A stretch of DNA of 6,207 nucleotides from positions 1 through 6,207 of the forward strand of contig JADFJZ010000100.1 in assembly GCA_022565195.1 (NCBI GenBank), read 5' to 3'. Both the position numbers and the translations under genes were made by a program. Below the pieces are notes generated by a model. The model did no database searches. It had not been told where the DNA came from and saw nothing but the letters and a program-made list of their open reading frames with translations. This document shows positions 1 through 5,774 of this stretch, piece after piece; positions within the stretch are counted from its first letter, which is position 1, and each line of letters opens with the position of its first letter. Origin of the DNA: Planctomycetota bacterium. GTDB lineage: Bacteria > Planctomycetota > Phycisphaerae > UBA1845 > CAIVHJ01.

Positions 1-1
1 C

Positions 2-2344
2 GCTGTGGTTGATGACACGGTGGCGGTTCTGCAGATTCTGCCCCAGGGCGACGGCGTTTTCGATCTGTTGCTCGTCGTGACGGACGCGGCTGATGAAAAC
101 AACGTCGCCGCGAAGTCGATCCCGGTGATTGTGGAGTGTGCGGACGCCGATCGGCCCGACGCGGATGCTGGTTCGTCCCAACTCGCCGCCGCCAGCACGG
201 AGTTCGAGGTCGTGACCGTGACGATGAGTTGTTCGGACCCGAGCACATCAGACCAATCAGGGCGGCTGTTCCGCTGGCGTCAGATCGGCGACAATCTGGT
301 CCAGAATCTCCAAGATGAAGACACTCAATTCGCCAAGTTCGACATGCCGGAAGATGCGCCATTCGGCTTCGAGCCGATTGTGTTCGAGTGCATCGTCGAG
401 AACCCGGCCAGTGATTGCGAGTCCAGCGAGCGGGTCGCGTGTGCGACGGACGAGCAGTGCGCCTCCGTCGGCGGGACCACCTGCGGACAGATCGACGCCG
501 GCCTGTGCGACGGCCTGATTCTCAGTGATACGACCGTGGTCTACGCTGAACCGGTCGTCGAGCCCCGGCCCAGCACTGCGGCGCAGACGAAACTCGTTGG
601 CAGTTCCGTGGCGCTGTCGTGCCAGCAAATATCCGGCTCGCAGGCGGACGCCTACGACTGGCGTGAAATACCGGTCCTGTGTACGAATACGTGTGGGTCC
701 GCGGGCGACGGGGCCTGCGACGACGGCGGGCCGGATGCGGATTCCGATGATTGCGTTTTCGGAACCGACTGCACGGACTGCGGAATTCGTGGCGCCCTGT
801 GTGCGGATACGTGCGACTCCGCCGACGACGGGCAGTGTGACGACGGCGGGCCGGGCTCTGATTCCAATGACTGCAACCTGGGGACCGACTGCATCGACTG
901 CGGCCCCCGTGCGGCAGATGGTACGCCGCTCGAGACGCCCAGCGTGGATGACTACAGCGTGGACAGCAGCACCGGCGTGCTGACCTTTACCGCGCCGTCA
1001 ACCGCTCAATCTTTGCTCTTCGAGTGTCGGGGCATCATCAGCGGGCCGGACGGTGATTTGGGCGGTCCTTTCAACACGATCGATCAAGCGATTATCGATG
1101 TCGTGAATTTCGATGTCTCCGTGGTCGTGCAGGACGGCGATGACGCCGCGGGCGGTGCACTGGCCGACATTGACGTGGATCGCATCCGCCTCACGAACGC
1201 CTCGCCCGGCGAAGTCGTGTTCACGAGCACGCTGATCGGAGCCTCGGCGGATTCCGGTGTGTTCTCGAACAGCTTCTCGGACACGAACGAAACGCTCGTG
1301 TTGGAAGGTGACGCCGCACCGAATGGCGGTGAGTTCGGGCAGATCGGGCCGTTCGATATCGATGCAGCCGCGAATCTCGCGTTCGTCGCGCCCGTCGATG
1401 GCGCGCCCGCCGGCGGAGAGACGGACGGCGTCTTCGCTCTGTTCGGAAGTTCGCTCGTCGAGATCGCCGCCGACGGCGCCGCCGATGAGAATCCATCCGG
1501 CAACCGCTTATGCGGATTCGGCGATGTGGCCTTGGGCGGCAGTGCCGACGTGACGTTTCTGGCCCTGTTTGACGCCGACGGCGACGACAATTGCAGCGGC
1601 ACAGTACGCGAAGGCCTCTATACGCGAGCGGGGGGGCTGTTGAGTACGGTGGCTCAGTCGGGTACGACCACCATTCCAGACAGCGTGCCTGGCGTTAAGT
1701 TCGGCGATTTCTTCGAGCAGTTGCACGCCAATGATGACGGCGATGTCGTGTTCGCGGGCAGGGATTCGGGCAGCACCGCGATTGGAGCATTCATCGAAGT
1801 CAGCGGCGGAGACCTGGATCGCTTGTTCCTGAACGACCGCACTGCCGCCGACACCGGAGGTGCGTACGGTGATGACTTGCCGGCCGACTTGGCCATCGCG
1901 GATCGCCCCGTCGGCGCTCCCGCCGGCACTTCCGGAGTGGCCGCCTTCCAGGCCGACCTCAAGAACATCAATCCGACGCAGGGTCTGTTCATCAATGCGG
2001 AGCCCGGGAGCGCCGGGACCACAATTGCTCTGAACAGCACGTCCAGCCCCGAGGGTTTCTTCTTGACGTCCTTCCAGCAGGTGGCGATCAATTCGCACGG
2101 CGACCTTGCTTTCATCGCGGATGGCCGACTGCTGTTCTACACGGCGTCGTCCGGGACCGTCGTTGAAGTGCGCAACGCCGATGGTGTCGCGGTCCGCAAC
2201 GGGAACCAGGTCGCGACCGGTGTGACCCTCAACGCCGGCAACGGTCTGGCGGATGTGCAGTTCAATGACGACGGCGTGATCGTTTTCTCCGCCAACGTCA
2301 ACGGGTCCGGCACGGCGATCCTCCAGGCTTTGCCGCCTGGCTAG
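2..2344 (+). CDS. Large secreted-type multidomain protein, 3' part (Ig/PKD-like, Cys-rich and NxxGxxxF repeats)
   Basis: The reading frame is open from the window edge to a TAG at 2342-2344. A GTG at 5 could be read as a start, but the first ~45 residues look like the tail of an Ig/PKD-type domain, so the gene almost certainly begins upstream. Numbering residues from the GTG, two further Ig/PKD-like domains follow. The first has C76, W91 and C129; the second has C206, W219 and C341. Cys-rich inserts sit inside or after them: about residues 138-168, and a tandem pair at 225-304. From about residue 350 to 779 the protein is acidic and Gly/Asp-rich, with recurring N-x-x-G-x-x-x-F motifs (N576, N696, N754). 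These resemble the NxxGxxAF repeat family seen in planctomycete secreted proteins and may form propeller-like blades. The low Lys content, many Asp residues and many Cys residues suggest an extracytoplasmic protein stabilised by disulfides and perhaps Ca2+. No C-terminal anchor or sorting motif is visible; it ends in LQALPPG. The function is unknown; a surface or adhesion role is only inference. A terminator follows, so it is separate from the flagellar genes. Confidence 0.85.
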   Translation, partial: AVVDDTVAVLQILPQGDGVFDLLLVVTDAADENNVAAKSIPVIVECADADRPDADAGSSQLAAASTEFEVVTVTMSCSDPSTSDQSGRLFRWRQIGDNLVQNLQDEDTQFAKFDMPEDAPFGFEPIVFECIVENPASDCESSERVACATDEQCASVGGTTCGQIDAGLCDGLILSDTTVVYAEPVVEPRPSTAAQTKLVGSSVALSCQQISGSQADAYDWREIPVLCTNTCGSAGDGACDDGGPDADSDDCVFGTDCTDCGIRGALCADTCDSADDGQCDDGGPGSDSNDCNLGTDCIDCGPRAADGTPLETPSVDDYSVDSSTGVLTFTAPSTAQSLLFECRGIISGPDGDLGGPFNTIDQAIIDVVNFDVSVVVQDGDDAAGGALADIDVDRIRLTNASPGEVVFTSTLIGASADSGVFSNSFSDTNETLVLEGDAAPNGGEFGQIGPFDIDAAANLAFVAPVDGAPAGGETDGVFALFGSSLVEIAADGAADENPSGNRLCGFGDVALGGSADVTFLALFDADGDDNCSGTVREGLYTRAGGLLSTVAQSGTTTIPDSVPGVKFGDFFEQLHANDDGDVVFAGRDSGSTAIGAFIEVSGGDLDRLFLNDRTAADTGGAYGDDLPADLAIADRPVGAPAGTSGVAAFQADLKNINPTQGLFINAEPGSAGTTIALNSTSSPEGFFLTSFQQVAINSHGDLAFIADGRLLFYTASSGTVVEVRNADGVAVRNGNQVATGVTLNAGNGLADVQFNDDGVIVFSANVNGSGTAILQALPPG
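677..916 (+). repeat. Tandem duplication of a 120-bp unit encoding a six-Cys module
   Basis: Two adjacent in-frame 120-bp units (677-796 and 797-916) encode 40 residues each. By eye 27 of 40 residues are identical, and all six cysteines align. The shared pattern is L-C-x3-C-x5-DG-x-C-DDGGP, then D-x-S-x-D-C-x2-GTDC-x-DCG-x-R. This matches a Cys-rich, Asp-rich module I recognise from multidomain secreted proteins, with some likeness to Notch LNR-type Ca2+-binding repeats; the family match is recalled, not searched. The pair interrupts an Ig-like domain between its Trp strand and its second Cys strand. Confidence 0.85.
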
Positions 2345-2359
2345 CCCGCCTGCGGCGGG
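2345..2359 (+). other. Short GC hairpin directly after the stop codon
   Basis: CCCGCC-TGC-GGCGGG is a perfect 6-bp stem with a 3-nt loop, starting one base after the TAG of the large gene. There is no T-tract after it, so it is not an intrinsic terminator by itself. It could protect the mRNA 3' end or simply precede the real terminator 29 bp on. Confidence 0.5.
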
Positions 2360-2387
2360 AACGATAGCCAATTCCAAATAACTCCAG

Positions 2388-2423
2388 GGAACGGTTGCCT
2401 CGCCGGGGCGACCGTTCCTTTTT
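2388..2423 (+). terminator. Strong rho-independent terminator of the large gene
   Basis: GGAACGGT pairs with ACCGTTCC, and the stem continues inward through TGCCTC/GGGGCG (G-C pairs plus two G-U wobbles) to a GCC triloop, about 14 bp in all. TTTTT follows at once (2419-2423). It lies 44 bp after the stop codon. It should end transcription of the large gene and insulate it from the flagellar operon downstream. Confidence 0.9.
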
Positions 2424-2440
2424 CCAATGTCACGCCCACC

Positions 2441-2455
2441 GTCTCCGATAGAGAC
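2441..2455. promoter_or_regulatory. Inverted repeat GTCTC-N5-GAGAC
   Basis: A perfect 5-bp dyad (GTCTC, CGATA spacer, GAGAC) lies 17 bp beyond the terminator T-tract. It could be a protein-binding site, but it is short enough to occur by chance. No regulator family is recognised. Confidence 0.25.
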
Positions 2456-2498
2456 CGCGACACGAAATGGTCGCATCGGCTGAGAGATCGGCGGATGT

Positions 2499-2514
2499 TG
2501 CCGAGAAGTCGGCA
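2499..2514. promoter_or_regulatory. Inverted repeat TGCCGA-N4-TCGGCA, candidate activator site
   Basis: TGCCGA-GAAG-TCGGCA is a perfect 6-bp dyad with a 4-bp spacer. Two direct copies of ATCGGC lie just upstream (2475-2480 and 2487-2492, 12 bp apart), so the half-site word TCGGC recurs. The dyad lies about 135-150 bp upstream of the putative -24 element, the range where activators of sigma-54 promoters usually bind. The function is inference. Confidence 0.4.
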
Positions 2515-2592
2515 GGATGTGCGCCAGCCAACCCCGCCGGTCGGTCTCCAGACACATCTGAAGATTGTTTTTCAATCGGGCAAGCTAGTGGT

Positions 2593-2608
2593 GCGCAATC
2601 AGTTGCGC
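2593..2608. promoter_or_regulatory. Inverted repeat GCGCAA-N4-TTGCGC, candidate operator
   Basis: GCGCAA-TCAG-TTGCGC is a perfect 6-bp dyad with the same 4-bp spacer length as the one at 2499-2514, but a different half-site. It ends about 40 bp before the putative -24 element, so a bound protein would sit near -73 of the predicted transcript. No regulator is identified. Confidence 0.4.
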
Positions 2609-2646
2609 TCGATCAAGACGTTGTGAGTGCCCCTCGGGCGAGCGAG

Positions 2647-2663
2647 TTGGCACGCCGGTTGGT
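2647..2663 (+). promoter_or_regulatory. Putative sigma-54 (-24/-12) promoter of the flagellar operon
   Basis: TTGGCACG-CCGG-TTGGT matches the consensus YTGGCACG-N4-TTGCW at every fixed position except the C of the -12 GC, which is G here. The GG at 2649-2650 and the GG at 2661-2662 are 12 bp apart, the required spacing. The predicted transcript start is near 2673, giving a ~40-nt leader before the ATG at 2713. Sigma-54 control of middle flagellar genes is established in several bacteria; its use here is inferred. The -12 mismatch lowers the confidence. Confidence 0.5.
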
Positions 2664-2701
2664 AAGGGGGTGGCGGAGTCGTGCAGCGATTGTGTGGTCA
2701 C

Positions 2702-2707
2702 GGGAGG
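2702..2707 (+). promoter_or_regulatory. Ribosome binding site of the small gene
   Basis: GGGAGG lies 5 bp before the ATG at 2713. It is the best Shine-Dalgarno match in the window and supports translation of the 62-residue frame that follows. Confidence 0.7.
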
Positions 2708-2712
2708 CTTGA

Positions 2713-2901
2713 ATGAACAACGAGTGTCGATTGCGCACGGCAGCGGATGCTGAATTGGTTCCAACGGATTGGAACGCAATCGGCGCTCGGATTGTCGAGG
2801 TCGCCGAGCAGGCCTGTGCGACGCACCTGCGTTTGACCGGCGGACGTTTGACGGAACAAGACATAGAAGACTTGCGGATGCAGGCTTCGAAGGGCGAGTA
2901 G
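2713..2901 (+). CDS. Small hypothetical protein, first gene of the flagellar operon
   Basis: This frame encodes 62 residues and ends with TAG four bases before flgF. The ATG has a strong GGGAGG site 5 bp upstream, and the gene sits exactly between the candidate promoter and flgF, all of which supports it being real. The protein is acidic, with no signal peptide or membrane segment. Residues about 19-38 (WNAIGARIVEVAEQACA) and 47-60 (LTEQDIEDLRMQA) look helical, separated by LRLTGG. One cysteine is present in each of the N-terminal arm (C5) and the first helix (C35). I do not recognise the family. An anti-sigma factor (FlgM-like), an export chaperone or a rod-assembly helper are all possible from size and position, but no motif specifically supports any of these. 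Translation is probably coupled to flgF. Confidence 0.7.
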   Translation: MNNECRLRTAADAELVPTDWNAIGARIVEVAEQACATHLRLTGGRLTEQDIEDLRMQASKGE

Positions 2902-2905
2902 TTCG

Positions 2906-3667
2906 ATGGTTTACGGCTTGTGGCAATCTGCGGCGGGCATGGCGGCGAATCAGTATCGCCAGAACGTCGCTGCCAACAACATCGCGAATATCAACACGGT
3001 CGGCTTCAAGCACGATCTGGCCATGCTGGTCGAGCGTCCGGTCGAATCGCGCGAAGACGGCGACGCCCGGCAGTTCGCCCACGCCATGTTCGACATGCTC
3101 AGCGGCGGCACACACGTCGCGCCGACGATCCAGACGTTTGAGCAAGGCCCCGTGATGACAACTGACAAACCGCTGGACGTCATGATCCAAGGCAAGGGGT
3201 TCTTTGCGGTGCAGACCGACGAAGGCGTGCGCTATACCCGCGACGGCAACTTCACTCGCAGCAGCGAGGGCTTGCTGGTGACGTCTGCGGAAGGAGATCC
3301 CGTGCTGGATAGTGGCGGCGGCACGATCACGATTCCGGCGAACGGCGGCAAGGTCATAATCGCGAGCGGCGGCGAGATCAAACAGGGCGATGCGGTCCTG
3401 GCCACGCTCGGCGTGGTGGAATTCGACGATTTGAGCCTGCTGATGAAGCAAGGCAAAAACCTGTATGCAGCGGCGGCCAGCGCCACGCCGCGCGCAGCCA
3501 CCGGCAGCAAGATCATACCCGGCGCTCTGGAAGGCTCGACGATGGATCCAGTCAAAGGGCTGGTGGACATGATCGAAGCCTCGCGGGCGTTCCAAATGAA
3601 CGCCAACATGATCAGTATGCAGGACACCACCCTCGGCAGGGCGGTGAACGAGATTGCGAGGTTCTAA
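2906..3667 (+). CDS. flgF: Flagellar basal-body rod protein FlgF
   Basis: FlgF is a proximal rod subunit of the flagellar basal body, exported through the flagellar type III apparatus and assembled in the periplasm. At 253 residues it is close to the usual ~250. The N-terminal rod motif NNIANINTVGFK lies at 24-35. The central hook/basal-body domain includes MIQGKGFFAV followed by YTRDGNFTRSSEGLLVT, and the C-terminal helix TMDPVKGLVDMIEASRAFQMN starts at 212 and runs to ARF at the end. Rod and hook proteins share these flanking helices, which pack as coiled coils. FlgF is preferred over FlgG because of its length, its MVYGL start and the clear FlgG that follows. The ATG is 4 bp after the preceding stop. 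AAGG at 2890-2893 is a weak, distant ribosome site, consistent with coupled translation. Confidence 0.93.
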   Translation: MVYGLWQSAAGMAANQYRQNVAANNIANINTVGFKHDLAMLVERPVESREDGDARQFAHAMFDMLSGGTHVAPTIQTFEQGPVMTTDKPLDVMIQGKGFFAVQTDEGVRYTRDGNFTRSSEGLLVTSAEGDPVLDSGGGTITIPANGGKVIIASGGEIKQGDAVLATLGVVEFDDLSLLMKQGKNLYAAAASATPRAATGSKIIPGALEGSTMDPVKGLVDMIEASRAFQMNANMISMQDTTLGRAVNEIARF

Positions 3668-3762
3668 AGAAGAGTTTACCGCAGAGAGCGCTGAGAACGC
3701 AGAGAAGATCGGGAGTTGAGAAACAAATAGAAACCTCTGCGACCTCTGCGGTGAGTTCTTCC
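3668..3762. repeat. Imperfect inverted-repeat element with 9-bp periodicity, between flgF and flgG
   Basis: The left arm holds three 9-bp units beginning GCAGAG, GCTGAG and GCAGAG at 3681, 3690 and 3699. The right arm holds two inverted units, CTCTGC at 3735 and 3744, with the same 9-bp step. ACCGCAGAG (3678-3686) is a perfect inverted match to CTCTGCGGT (3744-3752), and the imperfect match extends to the element ends, 15 of 19 positions by eye. A ~30-bp A-rich middle separates the arms. It starts one base after the flgF stop. From memory, ACCGCAGAG-type elements are dispersed intergenic repeats in planctomycetes and other environmental bacteria; this was not checked by search. In the mRNA it would fold into a hairpin inside the operon. 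Confidence 0.75.
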
Positions 3763-3791
3763 GGATGACAGAGTAACTGAGAGAGAAGACT

Positions 3792-4601
3792 ATGGCGATT
3801 ACAGCACTACAAGCAGCAGCGAGCGGGATGAAGGCCTTGGACGTCAAGTTGGATGTCCTGGCCAACAACCTCGCGAATATCAATACGACCGGCTTCAAAC
3901 GCTCGCGCACCAACTTTGAGGATCTGCTCTATCAAATCAAGCGTGAGCCCGGCATCCTCAATGCGAACAACAAGCCCACACCTCACGGCATCGTGGTGGG
4001 TGTCGGCGTCGCTGTTGCGGGAACGCAACTCGACTTTGAACAAGGCACGCTCGACCAGACGTACAACGGGCTGGACATGGCCATTCAGGGCGAGGGGTTC
4101 TTCCAAGTGCGGACGATTGACGACGGCCAAGAGGTCATCGCTTTCACGCGGGCCGGCAATTTCACGATCAATCGAGACGGAGACATCGTGCTGGGCAACA
4201 GCGATGGGCCTTTGATGGAACCGAACATTACACTCCCGGCCGACGCGAAGGACATCTCAGTCTCAGCCGACGGCCGGGTCATGTACAAATCGCCGGGTGA
4301 CCAAGCCTTGCAGGAGGCGGGACAGATTCTGTTGGCCCGATTTGTAAATCCCGAAGGATTGAAGCAGATCGGCAAGAATCTATACATCGACACCGACGCT
4401 TCGGGGACCAGCGTTCCAGGCCAACCACAGACCGATGGTTTCGGTGACATTCGGGGCGGGGCGCTCGAAATGAGCAATGTTGAGCCGGTGCGCGAGTTGA
4501 TCGAGTTGATCAAAACGCAGCGGGGATTCGAGCTGAATTCACAGTCCATCAAGAGCGCCGACGAGTCGCTCCAGGTGGTTACGAACTTGAGGAGGTTCTA
4601 A
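3792..4601 (+). CDS. flgG: Flagellar distal rod protein FlgG
   Basis: FlgG forms the distal rod that passes through the P and L rings and joins the hook. The 269 residues compare with ~260 in enterobacteria. The N-terminal rod motif is LANNLANINTTGFK (23-36), preceded by ALQAAASGMKALDVKLDV. The central domain contains LDMAIQGEGFFQVR and FTRAGNFTINRDGDIVLGN. The C-terminal helix begins at NVEPVRELIELIKTQRGFEL (from 229), with SADESLQ near the end, a hallmark of FlgG. The ATG follows GAGAG at 3781-3785 with 6 bp spacing. The rod motif is similar to that of FlgF even at DNA level, as expected of paralogues. No truncation or frame break is seen. Confidence 0.97.
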   Translation: MAITALQAAASGMKALDVKLDVLANNLANINTTGFKRSRTNFEDLLYQIKREPGILNANNKPTPHGIVVGVGVAVAGTQLDFEQGTLDQTYNGLDMAIQGEGFFQVRTIDDGQEVIAFTRAGNFTINRDGDIVLGNSDGPLMEPNITLPADAKDISVSADGRVMYKSPGDQALQEAGQILLARFVNPEGLKQIGKNLYIDTDASGTSVPGQPQTDGFGDIRGGALEMSNVEPVRELIELIKTQRGFELNSQSIKSADESLQVVTNLRRF

Positions 4602-4620
4602 CTTCGCTAGTTAGTTGAGA

Positions 4621-4643
4621 ATCGCCAGACCCAGGCGATCGCC
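4621..4643 (+). other. Overlapping alternative hairpins before flgA
   Basis: In the 60-bp flgG-flgA gap, ATCGCC (4621-4626) can pair with GGCGAT (4634-4639) across a 7-nt loop. The same GGCGAT is also half of the perfect palindrome GGCGATCGCC (4634-4643), because ATCGCC recurs at 4638-4643. The two pairings are mutually exclusive. No T-tract follows, so this is not a terminator. Any effect on flgA translation is speculative. Confidence 0.3.
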
Positions 4644-4661
4644 GAACTGAATGGATTCAGG

Positions 4662-5774
4662 ATGGCTACGATGAAACGCAAGGATTGCGACAAGCAGTGT
4701 AATGGGCAATACGGGAAGCGCGCACGATTCTCGCTCGTGATGAGCGGCATCGCGGTGGTTCTGTGCTGCGCGCCCGCTGCGGACGCGGGCAACATCCGTA
4801 TCCGGCCCAGCGCGCTGATCGATCACGATCAAATTCGACTCGCTGACGTGGCGGTGATCGAGGGCTTCGCCGCAGACCAACTCTCCGAATTTCAGGAACT
4901 GGCCATCGCCGACGCACCCGCCTTCGGCCAGAGCAAACTGATCACCCTGAATGACATTCGATCGAAGTTGGCCGGCGCCGGCGTGAACATGGCCGTCGTG
5001 TGCCTGAAAGGCGCGAGCCGCTGCGTGGTCCGGCGTCCCACGGAGATGCCGACGGAACAAGATGTGTCCCAAGATGTTGTGGCCAGAAGGGCCGCAGGCG
5101 AGCAATCGCTACAGGCACAGATTCAGCGGTTCATCGACGAGCGGCTTGCCGAATACGGCGGGGAGGCTGAAGTCAATTTCCGGCGGACGCCCGCTTCTCT
5201 GCTGGCGCTCTCCGGGCCGGCGTACACCTTCGAAATTGAGCCGCGCAGCAATCGCAAGCTGGGCACCTTCGAACTGCTGGTGACCATCCAGCACGGGTCC
5301 GCCGAACCGCAGATCCAGAAAGTGGCGGTCGAGGTTGCGCTCAAGAAGGACGTGATCGTGGCGATCAACCCGATCAGCCGCGGGCAGACCATCACTCGGG
5401 CCGACATCATGACCGAGCAGCGCTCGTTCAAAAAGCTCGAGCACATCGGCATGACCAAACCGGCGACGGTCATCGGCCAGGAAGCCAAACGGGACATCCG
5501 CATGGGCGACATGGTTAAGGCGGGGGACATCAAATCGAAAGTATTGGTGAAGCGGAACGATTTGGTTTCTATTCGCTCGGTGCGCAATGGCATCGCCATC
5601 GAGAGCACCGGCAAGGCCCTCGACAACGGCACACTGGGCGAGAGCATCGAAGTACGCAACGAGGGATCCGAAGAGACATTCTGGGCCCAGGTGACGGGCC
5701 TGCGTCAGGCGGAAGCGCTGGGCCGGCCGGAGCGCCGCGCAGGCGTCGATCGTTCGAAAGGGAGAGTCAAGTGA
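4662..5774 (+). CDS. flgA: Flagellar P-ring assembly chaperone FlgA
   Basis: FlgA is the periplasmic chaperone that helps FlgI polymerise into the P ring around the rod. Residues about 20-42 form a Sec signal peptide: KRARF, then a hydrophobic core, with probable cleavage after ADA at 42. An N-terminal domain follows, including IRLADVAVIEG near 59 and LKGASRCVVRRP near 114. The C-terminal SAF-type region (about 229-350) carries ISRGQTITRADI, then ATVIGQEAKRDIRMGDMVKAGD, then a beta-rich end with the family pattern GIAIESTGKALDNGTLGESI. Its 370 residues make it longer than enterobacterial FlgA (~220), as is common outside proteobacteria. The start is uncertain: AGGA at 4659-4662 is too close to the ATG at 4662, but 8 bp from the in-frame ATG at 4671 (M4), which may be the true start. 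The stop overlaps the flgH start. Confidence 0.92.
   Translation: MATMKRKDCDKQCNGQYGKRARFSLVMSGIAVVLCCAPAADAGNIRIRPSALIDHDQIRLADVAVIEGFAADQLSEFQELAIADAPAFGQSKLITLNDIRSKLAGAGVNMAVVCLKGASRCVVRRPTEMPTEQDVSQDVVARRAAGEQSLQAQIQRFIDERLAEYGGEAEVNFRRTPASLLALSGPAYTFEIEPRSNRKLGTFELLVTIQHGSAEPQIQKVAVEVALKKDVIVAINPISRGQTITRADIMTEQRSFKKLEHIGMTKPATVIGQEAKRDIRMGDMVKAGDIKSKVLVKRNDLVSIRSVRNGIAIESTGKALDNGTLGESIEVRNEGSEETFWAQVTGLRQAEALGRPERRAGVDRSKGRVK
5759..5764 (+). promoter_or_regulatory. Ribosome binding site of flgH, inside the end of flgA
   Basis: AGGGAG lies 6 bp before the GTG at 5771. It supports the GTG as the flgH start over the in-frame ATG at 5867, which has only a weak GGTGA upstream. Confidence 0.6.

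Larger units (their letters stand above)
2424..2712 (+). promoter_or_regulatory. Gene-free control region upstream of the flagellar operon
   Basis: This 289-bp stretch follows the terminator and leads to the first flagellar-operon gene. I see no convincing coding sequence in it. A frame of 81 codons at 2467-2712 has no ribosome binding site and no recognisable motif. The region contains three perfect short inverted repeats (2441-2455, 2499-2514, 2593-2608), a cluster of TCGGC words at 2475-2513, and a sigma-54-like -24/-12 element at 2647-2663. The arrangement fits a promoter region with upstream activator sites. Confidence 0.6.

Noticed and set aside
2444..2451. CCGATA word resembling the -10 box of a sigma-28 flagellar promoter
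   Set aside because: No TAAA-like -35 box lies at the required ~15-bp distance, and the word falls in the spacer of a small dyad near the terminator.
1508..2575. A 355-codon open frame on the minus strand
   Set aside because: It is antisense to the large protein and crosses its terminator. It is Arg/Ala/Gly-rich without motifs, as expected from high GC content opposite an Asp-rich gene.
2467..2712. An 81-codon frame ending right before the small gene
   Set aside because: It has no ribosome site at its ATG, no recognisable motif, and covers the dyads and the putative promoter. Its stop next to the following ATG seems coincidental.
2585..3913. A 442-codon open frame on the minus strand
   Set aside because: It runs antisense through the small gene, flgF and the start of flgG, which are certain. 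It crosses the GCAGAG repeat, giving the low-complexity SPQRSQR and FSAFSALSA strings typical of spurious translations of that element. It shows no domain.
4588..4597. GAGGAGG, a strong Shine-Dalgarno-like string at the end of flgG
   Set aside because: No start codon lies at a suitable distance downstream, and it encodes the conserved LRRF end of FlgG.
4634..4643. GGCGATCGCC, containing the cyanobacterial HIP1 octamer GCGATCGC
   Set aside because: A single copy in the window and non-cyanobacterial gene content; chance is the simplest explanation.
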